64,000 nt of DNA from Paenibacillus marchantiae (GCF_028771845.1 NZ_CP118270.1:6634001-6698000); one strand, 5' to 3'. Positions 35,251 to 46,464 are shown, counted from the stretch's first letter. Notes: generated by a model from the sequence alone, not told the origin. Program-made: numbers and translations.

Positions 35251-36291
35251 TTATTGCGCAGCCTTACTTTTGGCTATATTTTGCTGATGTTCCTTATACG
35301 TTTTGGCAAACAGATGTCCAGACGAGCCATCCTTTTTCGTCACATAGAACAGATACTCCGAAGCTTCCGGATTTAGCGCTGCCTCAATGGACGGAAGACT
35401 TGGACTGGCAATTGGACCTGGTGGCAAGCCTTTATTCAGATACGTATTATAGGGACTTTGCACCTTTAGATCCTTGAAAAACAACCGCTCCTTCGGCTTG
35501 TCGAGCAGATATTGCACGGTAGCATCAATCTCCAGCTTCATATCCTGATTAATCCGATTGTAGATTACACCGGCAACCAGAGCACGTTCCTCATCCACTA
35601 CAACTTCTTTCTCCACCAGTGACGCAATGGTCAGCAGTTCATGCAGGGAAAGGTTCTTCTCTTGGAGCTTGGCTTCCAAATCAGGAATGGAATTAATCTT
35701 GGTCTGAAATTCTTCCAGCATCCGTTGCATCACATCATGCGTGGAACTTCCTTTTTTCAGCTCATACGTTTCCGGGAACAGATACCCTTCCAATACGTAG
35801 CGAAGTTCTTCATCCACTGGAATATTTTTGACGATATCTACATCAAAGGCCGAAGGATCATTAGCCAGCTTGATGAATTCATCTCGATCTACGACATGCT
35901 CATAAGAAAGCTTACCCGCCATTTGCAGAACAGTATAACCCTCCGGAATCGTAAATTTCACCATTTCCTCTGGTACAACTTCGCCACTACTCAACTTATT
36001 AATAATCTCATCGTATGACACACCTGGATTTAAGGAATATGTACCTGCCATAAAATTCGATCCTTTTTTCTTCCATTTCAGGTATCCCTTAAAGGCTAAA
36101 CCACTTCGAATCAGACCTTCCTGCTCCAACTGGTCGGCAATTTTGGAAGTTCCTGACCCGCTCTTGATCTCGAAAACGATCGGTTCTGTGGATGCTTGCA
36201 CGGGACGCATCATGTTCCAGACATATACGCCTGCGCCTCCAGCAACAACCACGATGATAAGCAGAAAGACTAAAACCGCTTTTCCCTTCAA
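35251..36291 (-). CDS. mltG: Endolytic murein transglycosylase MltG
   Basis: Cuts nascent peptidoglycan glycan strands. A 346-residue protein with one membrane segment (about 4-26), a LysM-like region (about 30-115) and the YceG catalytic domain with the conserved glutamate in TIASLVEKEV, then INQDMKLEIDATVQYLL and SPYNTYLNKGLPPGPI. AAAGGAG is ten bases before a TTG at 36291, which I take as the start; other TTG/GTG codons upstream lie on or before the ribosome site. Ortholog of B. subtilis YrrL in the same gene order. Confidence 0.92.
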   Translation of the reverse strand: MKGKAVLVFLLIIVVVAGGAGVYVWNMMRPVQASTEPIVFEIKSGSGTSKIADQLEQEGLIRSGLAFKGYLKWKKKGSNFMAGTYSLNPGVSYDEIINKLSSGEVVPEEMVKFTIPEGYTVLQMAGKLSYEHVVDRDEFIKLANDPSAFDVDIVKNIPVDEELRYVLEGYLFPETYELKKGSSTHDVMQRMLEEFQTKINSIPDLEAKLQEKNLSLHELLTIASLVEKEVVVDEERALVAGVIYNRINQDMKLEIDATVQYLLDKPKERLFFKDLKVQSPYNTYLNKGLPPGPIASPSLPSIEAALNPEASEYLFYVTKKDGSSGHLFAKTYKEHQQNIAKSKAAQ

Positions 36292-36324
36292 AAAAGACAC
36301 AACTCCTTTACACAACCAAAAAGA

Positions 36325-36338
36325 GCGGACTTCTCCGC
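36325..36338 (-). terminator. Small terminator between the DUF1292 gene and mltG
   Basis: GCGGA-GAAG-TCCGC, then TCTTTTT on the minus strand. A short stem, so probably partial. Confidence 0.6.
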
Positions 36339-36370
36339 CCTCCCGGTTTCTTCAATTTGAAGCTGATCAA

Positions 36371-36685
36371 TCAATCTTCGTCAATCGGGAGTGTACACTC
36401 ATCATACAGTTCAGAGATGTTCTCCCACTCATCATCATCGTCAATCGTAACTAATTCCGGCATGATCTGGCCTTCACTTCCCGGTAAAACCCGCAGAAGT
36501 TCAACTTCGTCATAAGGACGTAATGAACTGCGGAGCACCGCATACTGTTGGCCCTTCACTTCAAACTCAGCCAACAGGTCATACGGATGCGATTTACCGT
36601 TCTCTTCTTCCAGCTCAACGTGAGCACCAAAAGCCAGACGCAGCGAATCTGTCCATTTCAAGTCTTCGCGGCTGTATTCTGTCAT
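36371..36685 (-). CDS. DUF1292 protein, second copy
   Basis: A 104-residue acidic protein with the DUF1292 pattern (YDLLAEFEVKGQQYAVLRSS ... VELLRVLPGSEG ... DDDEWENISELYDE). Its ATG directly abuts the TAA of the neighbouring DUF1292 gene, so the two are translationally coupled. It looks like a diverged duplicate: same length class, same EWE(N/I) ending, but different start. No known biochemical role; cytoplasmic by composition. Confidence 0.85.
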   Translation of the reverse strand: MTEYSREDLKWTDSLRLAFGAHVELEEENGKSHPYDLLAEFEVKGQQYAVLRSSLRPYDEVELLRVLPGSEGQIMPELVTIDDDDEWENISELYDECTLPIDED

Positions 36686-36985
36686 TTAGTTCGCTTCCTC
36701 TTCATCTTCTGCAAGAAATGTATTAAACGTCTCCTCGACGATATCCCATTCGGCATCATCTTGGATGACGAAAAGTTTAATATCGTCGCCCTCTTCTTCA
36801 TAACGGAATGCATAAACATCCGTCTCTCCATCTTCGGGTTCAACCGGAGCAACCATCATGTACTTGGCCTCCGAACCGTCCACTTCGAATTTCATGATGA
36901 CTTCGAATTCCTCTTCATTACCCTCGTCATCCGCAATGTAAATAATCTCCGATTCTTCTTCCATACCCAGTTGATCTTCAGCCAT
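36686..36985 (-). CDS. yrzB: DUF1292 protein, YrzB-like
   Basis: A 99-residue, very acidic protein with EFEVIMKFEVDGSEAKYMMVAPVE, then DVYAFRYEEEGDDIKLFVIQDDAEWDIVEETFNTFL. It corresponds to B. subtilis YrzB, which lies between ruvX and mltG in the same way. GAGGGGG precedes the ATG. Function unknown, though position with ireB and ruvX is widely conserved in Firmicutes. Confidence 0.9.
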   Translation of the reverse strand: MAEDQLGMEEESEIIYIADDEGNEEEFEVIMKFEVDGSEAKYMMVAPVEPEDGETDVYAFRYEEEGDDIKLFVIQDDAEWDIVEETFNTFLAEDEEEAN

Positions 36986-36997
36986 TGTTGATCCCCC

Positions 36998-37414
36998 TCA
37001 CCTTTTACTATTGGCATCCAAATAATTTTGCAAAATCAAGCTTGCGGCCATTTTGTCCACAACCTGCTTGCGTTTTTTGCGACTGACATCCGCTTCAAGC
37101 AACGTTCGTTCTGCTGCCATGGTTGTCAGCCGTTCATCCCAAAGGTGAACAGGTAAATTCAGTTCGCCCCGCAGGCGGTCGGCAAAAGCGATGCATATTT
37201 CACCACGCGGCCCTACGGTGCCGTTCATGTTTTTGGGAAGTCCGACTACGATCTCGCCAATCTCATGCTCACGCACAAGTTCAGCAATCCGAACGAACTC
37301 ACCTTCATCCCGGCGGCGTTCAAGTACTTCCAATCCCTGGGCAGTCCAACCGAAGGCGTCACTAGCGGCAACTCCGATTCTTCGGTCCCCATAGTCCAAA
37401 CCTAATATTTTCAT
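36998..37414 (-). CDS. ruvX: Putative pre-16S rRNA nuclease / Holliday junction resolvase-like protein
   Basis: A 138-residue YqgF-family nuclease with an RNase H-like fold: GLDYGDRRIGVAASD at the N-terminus carries the first catalytic Asp, EIVVGLPKNMNGT the second strand, and DERLTTMAAERTL the third acidic site. E. coli YqgF processes the 5' end of 16S rRNA. The ATG at 37414 gives exactly the length of B. subtilis YrrK; the frame from 37468 adds 18 unlike residues. It lies between ireB and yrzB. Confidence 0.93.
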   Translation of the reverse strand: MKILGLDYGDRRIGVAASDAFGWTAQGLEVLERRRDEGEFVRIAELVREHEIGEIVVGLPKNMNGTVGPRGEICIAFADRLRGELNLPVHLWDERLTTMAAERTLLEADVSRKKRKQVVDKMAASLILQNYLDANSKR

Positions 37415-37539
37415 CCATGCTCTCCCATCCTCAAGCCTGCTTAGGTCGATTAATAATCGCCTTCTCAAGCTTCAGGCTGTCTTCTGTCGGTTCATTTCCC
37501 GCTGCCTGCATAGCTGCATCACAGCGGAAGCGATGTACA

Positions 37540-37800
37540 TTACCGGTGATTGGCCAGATAAGAACGAACAAGCTCTTCAATCAGCTCATCGCGCTCTTTT
37601 TTACGGACCAGACTGCGTGCATTGTTGTGACGAGGGATGTATGCGGGGTCTCCAGAAATCAGATACCCGACAATCTGGTTAATAGGATTATACTCCTTAT
37701 CCACCAGTGCATCATATACCGTGAGAAGAATCTCTTTGGAGGATGCTTCCTGCTCGTCGGCTTTCACATTAAATTTAACCGTCTTATCCATGGAGTCCAT
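37540..37800 (-). CDS. ireB: IreB-family regulatory phosphoprotein (UPF0297)
   Basis: An 86-residue protein matching YrzL/Ire[76 protein letters not shown]. In Enterococcus IreB is phosphorylated on N-terminal threonines by the PASTA kinase IreK and tunes cephalosporin resistance; Thr7 here is a candidate. GAGGTG six bases before the ATG at 37800 fixes the start. Between alaS and ruvX, as in B. subtilis. Some 126 bases separate it from ruvX and show no gene. Confidence 0.93.
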   Translation of the reverse strand: MDSMDKTVKFNVKADEQEASSKEILLTVYDALVDKEYNPINQIVGYLISGDPAYIPRHNNARSLVRKKERDELIEELVRSYLANHR

Positions 37801-38042
37801 TGATGACACCTCGCTCCTGCATGAACATGGGGACCATGTCCTGCCGAATTGATTTCTGCTTATATAATAACATATTCTGACTGCCACAAGTAAACAAAGG
37901 ATAAGCCAATTGTGTTTTTTGCTTGTCCTTTACTGGCTTCAGCATATTGCATCATTCGATTCCACTCGCTCTTGGGTACAAAATATAAACGAACAGAACC
38001 ATTTCGATTTATATTTTGAAGATTGAAAGCCGCTCAATGGAT

Positions 38043-40673
38043 TTATGCAATATGCCCGCTAACCAGTGAAACCGCCAGTTTCAACGCTTCATCCAGCTTG
38101 GTTGCATCCTTGCCTCCGGCTTGCGCCATATCAGGACGTCCGCCACCTCCGCCGCCGCATACTGCCGCAACTTCCTTGACGATTTTACCTGCATGCAGCC
38201 CTTGTTTTACTTGTTCAGCAGGGACAGCTACAACAAAATTCACTTTGCCGTCAGATGGAGCACCCAGTACGAGTACTGCATTAGGCAGTTTTACTTTCAA
38301 TTCATCAGCCACTGTACGCAGTGCATCCATGTTCGGAGCATCCACACGAGCTGCAAGCAATTGTGTATTTCCTGCTTGTACCACTTGATCTGTCAATGCG
38401 CCTGCTTCCATGGCACTCAGTTTGCTTTGCAGTGATTCAGTCTCTCTCGCAGCTTCTTTCAATTGCTGATTCAAACCTTCAATGCGTTTAGGAACATCCG
38501 CCACATTTGCTTTGAGCAGGGATGCGGATTGTTTGAGCAATTCAAGCTGACTTTCTACATACAGATACGCGCCACGGCCAGTCACAGCTTCGATCCGACG
38601 TACGCCGGAGCCGATTCCGCTCTCGCTCACCAGCTTGAAGATACCAATCTCTGATGTATTGTTTACGTGACAGCCGCCACAAAGTTCCAAACTATAGTCT
38701 CCGACTTGTACCACACGTACGATATCGCCGTATTTTTCACCGAACAGTGCCATTGCACCCATTTCTTTAGCTTCATCAATAGCTTTCAGTTCAATGTTTA
38801 CGTTCAGACGATTCCAGATCTGTTCGTTTACCTGACGCTCGATCTCTGTTAATTCTTCCGGCGTAATGCTGCCGAAGTGCGAGAAGTCAAAGCGCAGACG
38901 TTGAGGCTCTACGAGTGATCCTGCCTGATTGACATGCGTTCCGAGCACATCTTTGAGCGCTTTGTGCAGCAAATGAGTTGCGGTATGGTTTTTGATAATA
39001 TCGCCGCGTTTGGACGCATCCACTTCAGCTTTAATCACATCACCCACACGCAGTTCACCGGACTCTACAGTCACCAGATGTACGTGTTGTCCCAGCGGAG
39101 CTTTGAACAGACCTTGCACTTTCGCCGTTACACTGGCTCCGCGCAGCAAGCCCTGGTCACTCACTTGTCCGCCACTTTCCGCATAGAACGGAGTCTTATC
39201 AAGGATGACCTGGCATGTCTGTCCTTCGCTTACGGAGTCTACCAGTGCGTCACCAGCAACGATGGCTACCACTTTTGCTTCCGTCAACAGGTCATTATAA
39301 CCAACAAACTCGCTTTTAACCGCAAGATCGGCAAGCGGTCCGCCTTGAACCTTCATGCTCTCGCTTTCTTGGCGTCCTGCACGTCCCAGCTCACGCTGCT
39401 TCTGCATCGAAGCATCAAAACCTTCACGATCTACCGTCAGACCATGCTCTGCTGCATAATCTTCTGTCAGGTCAAACGGGAAACCGTACGTATCATATAG
39501 TTTGAATGCTTCAGGCCCGCTAATAACCGTACGTCCTTCGGACTTGGCTGTGCCGCTGATATCCGCAAGAATAGCCAGACCATCTGTGAGTGTTTCGTGG
39601 AAACGCTCTTCCTCGGTTTTGATCACTTTAGCGATAAACTCCTGTTTGTCCACGACTTCCGGGTAGTACATCCCCATTACTTCACCAACAGTCGTTGTCA
39701 GTTCATATAGGAATGGACGGTCCAGTCCCAGTACTTTTCCGTAACGTACGGCACGGCGGAGCAAACGGCGAATGACATATCCGCGTCCTTCATTACTTGG
39801 CAGAACGCCATCACCCACAGCAAAGGCAACGGTCCGAATGTGGTCGGCAATGACTTTAAGTGCAACGTCAATCTCTACGCTGTCATTATATTTCACACCG
39901 GCAAGAGCCGCTGTTCTTTGAATCATTGGTTGGAACAGATCTGTGTCAAAGTTGGAATCCACATTTTGCAGAATGGATGCAAAGCGTTCCAGACCTGCGC
40001 CTGTATCAATATTTTTGTTCGGAAGCGGTGTATAGCTACCGTCCTTGTTGTGATTGAACTGGGAGAATACCAGGTTCCATACTTCGAGGTAACGTTCATT
40101 TTCCCCGCCTGGATACATCTCGGGATCATTCATGTCGTTGCCATAAGCTTCGCCGCGATCATAGAAGATTTCGGTACAAGGTCCACACGGACCTTCGCCG
40201 ATATCCCAGAAGTTCTCATCCAGTTTGATGATACGCTCAGCAGGCAAGCCTACTTTTTCGTTCCACAGTTTGAAAGCTTCTTCGTCTTCCGGGTATACCG
40301 TTACGGAGAGACGTTCCGGATCAAAACCGATCCATTCTTTGCTTGTGAGAAATTCCCATGCCCAAGTAATCGTCTCTTCCTTGAAATAGTCTCCGATGGA
40401 GAAGTTACCGAGCATTTCGAAGAACGTATGGTGACGGCGAGTTTTGCCGACATTTTCAATATCGTTCGTACGAATACATTTTTGGGAGTTGGCAAGACGT
40501 GGATTCTCCGGTTTCTCCCGACCGTCAAAATACGGTTTCAACGGTGCCATACCCGCATTGATCCACAGAAGGGATGGATCATTATGAGGTACAAGCGATG
40601 CGCTTGGCTCGATTTTGTGACCTTTACTTGCAAAAAACTCTATCCATTTGGACCGGATTTCACTGGCTTTCAT
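38043..40673 (-). CDS. alaS: Alanyl-tRNA synthetase
   Basis: Charges tRNA-Ala. The 876-residue protein has the class II catalytic domain ([12 protein letters not shown] near residue 85), the tRNA-binding region, the editing domain with [11 protein letters not shown] and CGGCHVNNT (zinc-binding His/Cys), and the C-terminal C-Ala domain with the glycine-rich [20 protein letters not shown] is eight bases before the ATG at 40673. A T-box leader and a perfect consensus promoter lie upstream, so expression responds to uncharged tRNA-Ala. Confidence 0.98.
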   Translation of the reverse strand: MKASEIRSKWIEFFASKGHKIEPSASLVPHNDPSLLWINAGMAPLKPYFDGREKPENPRLANSQKCIRTNDIENVGKTRRHHTFFEMLGNFSIGDYFKEETITWAWEFLTSKEWIGFDPERLSVTVYPEDEEAFKLWNEKVGLPAERIIKLDENFWDIGEGPCGPCTEIFYDRGEAYGNDMNDPEMYPGGENERYLEVWNLVFSQFNHNKDGSYTPLPNKNIDTGAGLERFASILQNVDSNFDTDLFQPMIQRTAALAGVKYNDSVEIDVALKVIADHIRTVAFAVGDGVLPSNEGRGYVIRRLLRRAVRYGKVLGLDRPFLYELTTTVGEVMGMYYPEVVDKQEFIAKVIKTEEERFHETLTDGLAILADISGTAKSEGRTVISGPEAFKLYDTYGFPFDLTEDYAAEHGLTVDREGFDASMQKQRELGRAGRQESESMKVQGGPLADLAVKSEFVGYNDLLTEAKVVAIVAGDALVDSVSEGQTCQVILDKTPFYAESGGQVSDQGLLRGASVTAKVQGLFKAPLGQHVHLVTVESGELRVGDVIKAEVDASKRGDIIKNHTATHLLHKALKDVLGTHVNQAGSLVEPQRLRFDFSHFGSITPEELTEIERQVNEQIWNRLNVNIELKAIDEAKEMGAMALFGEKYGDIVRVVQVGDYSLELCGGCHVNNTSEIGIFKLVSESGIGSGVRRIEAVTGRGAYLYVESQLELLKQSASLLKANVADVPKRIEGLNQQLKEAARETESLQSKLSAMEAGALTDQVVQAGNTQLLAARVDAPNMDALRTVADELKVKLPNAVLVLGAPSDGKVNFVVAVPAEQVKQGLHAGKIVKEVAAVCGGGGGGRPDMAQAGGKDATKLDEALKLAVSLVSGHIA

Positions 40674-40753
40674 ACGGAGTGCCCCCAATTAATTATAATA
40701 GTCCGGTGCGTATTCGCTCCGGGTTGTTAACAAGTAAAAATAAACACAAAAAA

Positions 40754-41028
40754 CGCCCCTGATAGTCAGGGACGATTGTAATCGCGGTACCACCCTGGTT
40801 ATTGCTGTTCATCCGCAGATGAAACAAACAATCTCCTCGTTGATGCGAAATAACGGTCGCTCCCGGCAGGGTTGTCCTGCACTCCGAAATTAGCTTTCCG
40901 CCGCTTCAACTTTCAAGACTCTTCCAGCCATCGGGCTCAGATTACATCTGATCCGAAGAAGTCTATTCTCTGAGGAAAGGAACCTCGGCGTACTTCATTT
41001 CATCATCGATTTCTTGTTCTAAACATAC
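40754..41028 (-). promoter_or_regulatory. T-box riboswitch leader of alaS
   Basis: The minus-strand RNA contains the T-box core GGTGGTACCGCG (40783-40794), an AGTA-like region and AGAGA motif near the 5' end, and a terminator CGTCCCTGA/TCAGGGGCG with six T (40754-40774). A candidate Ala specifier GCU lies at 40892-40894 in the context GAAA-GCU-AA. Uncharged tRNA-Ala should stabilise the antiterminator. Confidence 0.9.
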
Positions 41029-41034
41029 CCCTCC

Positions 41035-41063
41035 ATTATATCGATATGCCTATATGGTGTCAA
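41035..41063 (-). promoter_or_regulatory. Consensus sigma-A promoter of alaS
   Basis: TTGACA (41058-41063), a 17-base spacer and TATAAT (41035-41040): both hexamers perfect, spacing optimal. Confidence 0.92.
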
Positions 41064-41094
41064 CGCACCCTTTAGGACCAGACTGTTGCTACGA

Positions 41095-42168
41095 TTAGTC
41101 CGTTCTTCTTTTGATGTAATAGGCAAAAAAGTGCTGCACAATGACCTTCAGAACAGCAAAAACTGGCACCGCTAGAATGAGACCTACTATGCCCGCCAGT
41201 TCGCCTCCCACAAGGAGCGCGAAGATAATCGACAACGGATGTAAATGCAAAGTCCGCCCTACCACCTGAGGGGAGATGACGTTGCTCTCCAGCACCTGGC
41301 ACAGTGTGTTCACAATAACAACGAAAAGCACCATTTTGAACGATACCGTAGACGCCATCACCACTGCAGGAGCAGCTCCAAGAAACGGCCCCAAATAAGG
41401 CACGATGTTAAATACAGCGACAATGCTCGCGAGCAGCAGTGCATAAGGCATATCAATGACCATGTAACCAATGTAGGCAAAGATGCCCACAATCACACAG
41501 ACGATAAATTGTCCGCGAATATAGTTTCCCAAGGCCGTGTCAATCTCTTTCATAACCGAAACAATGGCCTTGCGCCGTGAGCGGGGCAGGTACGCCACAA
41601 TCGTACGCTCGAACACCTCAAAATCTTTTAACATATAGAAAATGAGAAATGGCACGATAAACACGTTGAACAACACATTAATGGTTGTCCCGATATTATC
41701 CATCAGCTTCGTGATCCCCTGGGTCAGCCGATCCTCCATCTGGAAAAACCAGCTGTTCATACCTGTACGCACACTTGGCGGCATCAATTTGTGATCCATA
41801 TTGTTCATCAGACTCTGAGCACGCATCGACAGTTCAGGCATATGCTCGTTCAGTTCCTCCAACTGTTCAATCAACACCGGAATGACATTCATCAGGATGA
41901 CCCCGATACAGGTGAGGAAAAAAGCATAGATTAACAGCACGGCAATGGTTCGAGGGACTTTGCGCCCTCCCAGCATGCTTACAATCGGATTGAGAACATA
42001 GGATATGATGAGGGCCACGATAAATGGTGCCAGCACTGTTTTCAAAAATCCATATATATGAAGCAGTAATGGCCGCAGCAGCCATATAAAATATAGAATA
42101 ATCAATCCGAGTAGCAGCCAGATGGCATAACGGAACAGCTTGTTTTTGGTTAATTGCTCCACTTGCAT
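41095..42168 (-). CDS. AI-2E-family permease (YrrI-like)
   Basis: A 357-residue integral membrane protein with about eight hydrophobic segments and the family regions PYLGPFLGAAPAVVMA and ISPQVVGRTLHLHPLSIIFALLVGGELAGIVGLILAVP. It matches the permease next to alaS in B. subtilis (YrrI). It is the second member of this family in the window (the other is at 27337) but the two differ clearly. Substrate unknown. No terminator separates it from the alaS promoter, so read-through into the T-box is possible. Confidence 0.87.
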   Translation of the reverse strand: MQVEQLTKNKLFRYAIWLLLGLIILYFIWLLRPLLLHIYGFLKTVLAPFIVALIISYVLNPIVSMLGGRKVPRTIAVLLIYAFFLTCIGVILMNVIPVLIEQLEELNEHMPELSMRAQSLMNNMDHKLMPPSVRTGMNSWFFQMEDRLTQGITKLMDNIGTTINVLFNVFIVPFLIFYMLKDFEVFERTIVAYLPRSRRKAIVSVMKEIDTALGNYIRGQFIVCVIVGIFAYIGYMVIDMPYALLLASIVAVFNIVPYLGPFLGAAPAVVMASTVSFKMVLFVVIVNTLCQVLESNVISPQVVGRTLHLHPLSIIFALLVGGELAGIVGLILAVPVFAVLKVIVQHFFAYYIKRRTD

Positions 42169-42239
42169 CTCTCCCTTTTGGACTGGCTCTGAAAGTCAGT
42201 ATATGTAAGGAAGGGAATATTTATTAACACACAAAAAAA

Positions 42240-42266
42240 GCGTCTCCTTCATAACGAAGGAGACGC
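42240..42266 (-). terminator. Terminator after the zinc-ribbon gene
   Basis: GCGTCTCCTTC/GAAGGAGACGC, a perfect 11-bp stem with a 5-base loop, then seven T on the minus strand. Confidence 0.93.
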
Positions 42267-42413
42267 ATCTTGTGATCCGGGTTAGCATATATTCATACAA
42301 GTTCCCTTGAACCACTATGTAACCGCAGCTATATACATCTGTCATCATTTCATGACAGCATTCAATGACAGTCTTTGTCATGAAACCGCATATAGAAGAA
42401 GTTATGCTTCTTA

Positions 42414-42623
42414 TTAAGAAGAAGCATGAAGATGAGGGAAGTCTTGCGGCAGCTCTTCCCCGAAGAACAGATCATCGAGGGAGCTGAGCGTGCCATCTTC
42501 TTCCACTTGGTATACGGACATTTTCTCACCGTTCACTGTTAATTCGATAAAGCATCCCCAGCAATAAAACTGGTGGGAACCGATTTTCCCAATATCTTTG
42601 GAACTACAGTTTGGACATTTCAT
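42414..42623 (-). CDS. Small zinc-ribbon protein
   Basis: A 69-residue protein with two CxxC pairs (CPNC at 3-6 and CWGC near 22-25) forming a probable zinc ribbon, and an acidic C-terminus (VEEDGTLSSLDDLFFGEELPQDFP). AGGTG is seven bases before the ATG at 42623; the ATG at 42629 abuts it. It follows the PRC-barrel gene with ten bases between them and ends at a very strong terminator, so the two form an operon. No function recognised. Confidence 0.8.
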   Translation of the reverse strand: MKCPNCSSKDIGKIGSHQFYCWGCFIELTVNGEKMSVYQVEEDGTLSSLDDLFFGEELPQDFPHLHASS

Positions 42624-42633
42624 ATTCATTCAC

Positions 42634-43155
42634 CTATCCATTAACAGAATGAATGGCATTTTCCAAGCGCTGTTCACTCAGCGGCGGCACCATAATGGCA
42701 CTTTCCCCAATAGACATATCGCTTGTACATGGCAGCCATTTGCGGCCCTCAATCAAATCGGACACAAAACCGTCCGTAATTTCAATCCCTATTATTGTAT
42801 TTCCCAACTCCTGGTCAAAATAAACATCAGAGACACGTCCAAGCAGCAAACCTTCTTCGGTGAGCACGGACATCTCCTTCAATTTAGACTGGCCGAGGAG
42901 GTACGTGTGTTTTATGTCGTCGGCTCCCGTTTTGCGGACAGCCTGTTGATTACGGATCATGACGGCATCTTCGCCGTAGGCAACGATATCTTGCCACTGC
43001 ACGATTTTGACATGACTGGTAAACAGGCCTTTGTTTTCAAGTTCAATGCCTTCAATTTTCCAATCGTCATTCACAATGAAATCCTGGATTTTACCGACCT
43101 GCTTTCCATCCTCAACGTCAAAAACGGCAAGTCCGATCATTTCCTGAAGCTTCAT
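42634..43155 (-). CDS. yrrD: PRC-barrel domain protein (YrrD-like)
   Basis: A 173-residue protein with two PRC-barrel units: MKLQEMIGLAVFDVEDGKQVGKIQDFIVNDDWKIEGIELENKG (1-45) and LKEMSVLTEEGLLLGRVSDVYFDQELGNTIIGIEITDG (about 90-130). PRC barrels occur in RimM and in photosynthetic reaction centres and mediate protein or RNA contacts. B. subtilis YrrD sits in the same neighbourhood. AGGAGG precedes the ATG. Role unknown. Confidence 0.88.
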   Translation of the reverse strand: MKLQEMIGLAVFDVEDGKQVGKIQDFIVNDDWKIEGIELENKGLFTSHVKIVQWQDIVAYGEDAVMIRNQQAVRKTGADDIKHTYLLGQSKLKEMSVLTEEGLLLGRVSDVYFDQELGNTIIGIEITDGFVSDLIEGRKWLPCTSDMSIGESAIMVPPLSEQRLENAIHSVNG

Positions 43156-43319
43156 CGCAGGGTCCTCCTCATCTTCTTATCATTAAATAGTCGCGGCGCT
43201 ATTGCTAGGTATGCCCAAAGTTGATGAGTGGCAATCAGACGCCGATCATCAAAACCGCTTCTATCCAACCGATGAAATGGAACTTCTTCCCTCCTTCTGT
43301 TCCATGTGCAAAGAGCCCC

Positions 43320-44471
43320 TTAGGCTCTATTACGCAGTCGCCCAAGAATGGTTCCAATTTTTTCGGCGGTTATCATGATTTCTTCCGTAGTATTACCCAA
43401 CCCCCAGCTAAAACGAATCGCGGAATGCAAAAATGTCTCCGGCAGCTTCATCGCTTTGAGTACATGGGATACTTCGAGGGAACCGGAAGTACATGCCGAA
43501 CCGCTCGCAACTGCGATGCCTTCCATATCCAGATTCATGAGCATCGTCTCTGTGGAAACTTCCGGAAAGCTGATGTTCAGGATATTGGGCAGCGTATATT
43601 CCGGATGTCCGTTGACGTGGAAATGCTCCAACCCTACATGCTGCTCCAATTGTTCCAGAAGTAATGATCGCAATGCCAGATCATGTTCACGGCGCGCATC
43701 CGCTTGTTCTCCTGATATTTTCAACGCCTCCGCAAAACCAGCGATACCCGCTATATTCTCGGTACCCGCCCGTCGCTGCCGTTCCTGAAGGCCACCATGA
43801 GATCTCGCTTCCAGCACAATTCCGCGCCGTACATATAGTGTACCCACACCTTGAGGACCATTAATTTTATGAGCAGAGAAGCTGATCAGATCCACAGGCA
43901 GTTCCTTGCAGGAAATTTCCTGGGTGCCAAGAGCCTGAACTGCATCGGTATGGAACAAAATATCATGTTGACGGGCCAATTCACCAATTTCGCGGATAGG
44001 CTGAATCGTACCCACTTCATTATTGGCATACATCATGGTGATCAGCACTGTATCTGGCCGGATGGCATCTTTCAGCTCTTCCAAACGTATTCTTCCGTAC
44101 TCATCTACAGGCAAATAGGTCACGTCATAGCCTTGTCGCTCCAACTCCTGACAAGTATGCAGTACCGCATGATGCTCAATGGCCGTTGTAATGATGTGCC
44201 GTCCCCGTTCATTTCTCGCTGAAACTGCGCCAAATATCGCCAGATTGTCACTTTCCGTGCCGCCTCCGGTAAATACGAGTTCATCTGGGAAACAACCCAA
44301 AGACGCCGCAATGACATCCCTTGCTCCACTGACGGTCCGTTTGGCTTCACGCCCAAAGGCATGGATACTTGATGCATTGCCATATTGCCCTGTCATAACT
44401 TTCATCATCGCTTCCGCGACTTGTGGGTGCATAGGTGTCGATGCGGCGTGATCCAAATATATTCTTTTCAT
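43320..44471 (-). CDS. iscS: Cysteine desulfurase (NifS/IscS family, YrvO)
   Basis: Takes sulfur from cysteine as an enzyme persulfide and hands it on, here most likely to MnmA for tRNA 2-thiouridine. The 383-residue PLP enzyme shows the PLP lysine Lys202 in SFSAHKINGPQG, substrate-binding His and Asn in IEHHAVLHTC and MMYANNEVGTIQPI, and the catalytic Cys327 in ASGSACTSG. GGGGTG supports the ATG at 44471. It follows cymR; mnmA is divergent. In B. subtilis YrvO is the dedicated MnmA partner. Confidence 0.95.
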   Translation of the reverse strand: MKRIYLDHAASTPMHPQVAEAMMKVMTGQYGNASSIHAFGREAKRTVSGARDVIAASLGCFPDELVFTGGGTESDNLAIFGAVSARNERGRHIITTAIEHHAVLHTCQELERQGYDVTYLPVDEYGRIRLEELKDAIRPDTVLITMMYANNEVGTIQPIREIGELARQHDILFHTDAVQALGTQEISCKELPVDLISFSAHKINGPQGVGTLYVRRGIVLEARSHGGLQERQRRAGTENIAGIAGFAEALKISGEQADARREHDLALRSLLLEQLEQHVGLEHFHVNGHPEYTLPNILNISFPEVSTETMLMNLDMEGIAVASGSACTSGSLEVSHVLKAMKLPETFLHSAIRFSWGLGNTTEEIMITAEKIGTILGRLRNRA

Positions 44472-44538
44472 TGATTTCACCCCGTTATATGTTGGACTTC
44501 CATATTTTCAAATCATTAAAGAAGCTTGTTGCACGGCT

Positions 44539-44562
44539 AAAGCCCCCAAATATGGGGGCTTT
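44539..44562 (-). terminator. Hairpin between cymR and iscS
   Basis: AAAGCCCCC ... GGGGGCTTT, a 9-bp GC-rich stem. The following T-run is short (CTTTAGCC), so it may attenuate or mark an RNA end rather than fully stop transcription. Confidence 0.5.
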
Positions 44563-44596
44563 AGTGTGTCGTCTGTGATGCTCATCATCAACTATA

Positions 44597-45016
44597 TTAG
44601 ATATAGAACATGTAGCTGTCTTTTTGCTCCTGATCCTGGAATGTAATCAGATCCTTCAGCGTTGTTGAATCCAATACTTCTGCAATGCCATCACGGATGC
44701 GCAACCACAAATCGCGCTTCGCCGGATCATCTTCCTCCGTGAAATCCACTGGAGAGATTGGACCTTCCAGTACACGAATAACATCCCCTGCCGTTACGGT
44801 AGCAGGATCGCCTGCCAGAATGTAACCGCCGTAGGCGCCACGGATACTCTTGACCAGTCCTGCATTACGCAGGGGAGCGATCAATTGCTCCAGATAATGC
44901 TCCGAGAGCTGGTTGCGCTCGGCAATACTTTTCAAAGATGTAGGGCCTTCGCCTGTTCTGGCTGCCAGCTCCATCATGATTGTGAGCCCATAACGGCCCT
45001 TTGTCGATATTTTCAA
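44597..45016 (-). CDS. cymR: Rrf2-family regulator of cysteine metabolism, CymR
   Basis: A 139-residue dimeric repressor. The winged helix is MKISTKGRYGLTIMMELAARTGEGPTSLKSIAERNQLSEHYLEQLIAPLRNAGLVKSIRGAYGGYIL, followed by the dimerisation helix. No cysteines are present, so it is not an iron-sulfur sensor of the IscR/NsrR type, which supports CymR. In B. subtilis CymR works with CysK to repress cysteine-uptake and synthesis genes. The TTG at 45016 is the start: AGAGGTG lies six bases before it and the length equals the family. Confidence 0.92.
   Translation of the reverse strand: MKISTKGRYGLTIMMELAARTGEGPTSLKSIAERNQLSEHYLEQLIAPLRNAGLVKSIRGAYGGYILAGDPATVTAGDVIRVLEGPISPVDFTEEDDPAKRDLWLRIRDGIAEVLDSTTLKDLITFQDQEQKDSYMFYI

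Positions 45017-46464
<1,448 letters not shown>

Noticed and set aside
42196-42381. A 61-codon minus-strand frame
   Set aside because: It overlaps a strong terminator (42240-42266) and has no ribosome site or similarity.
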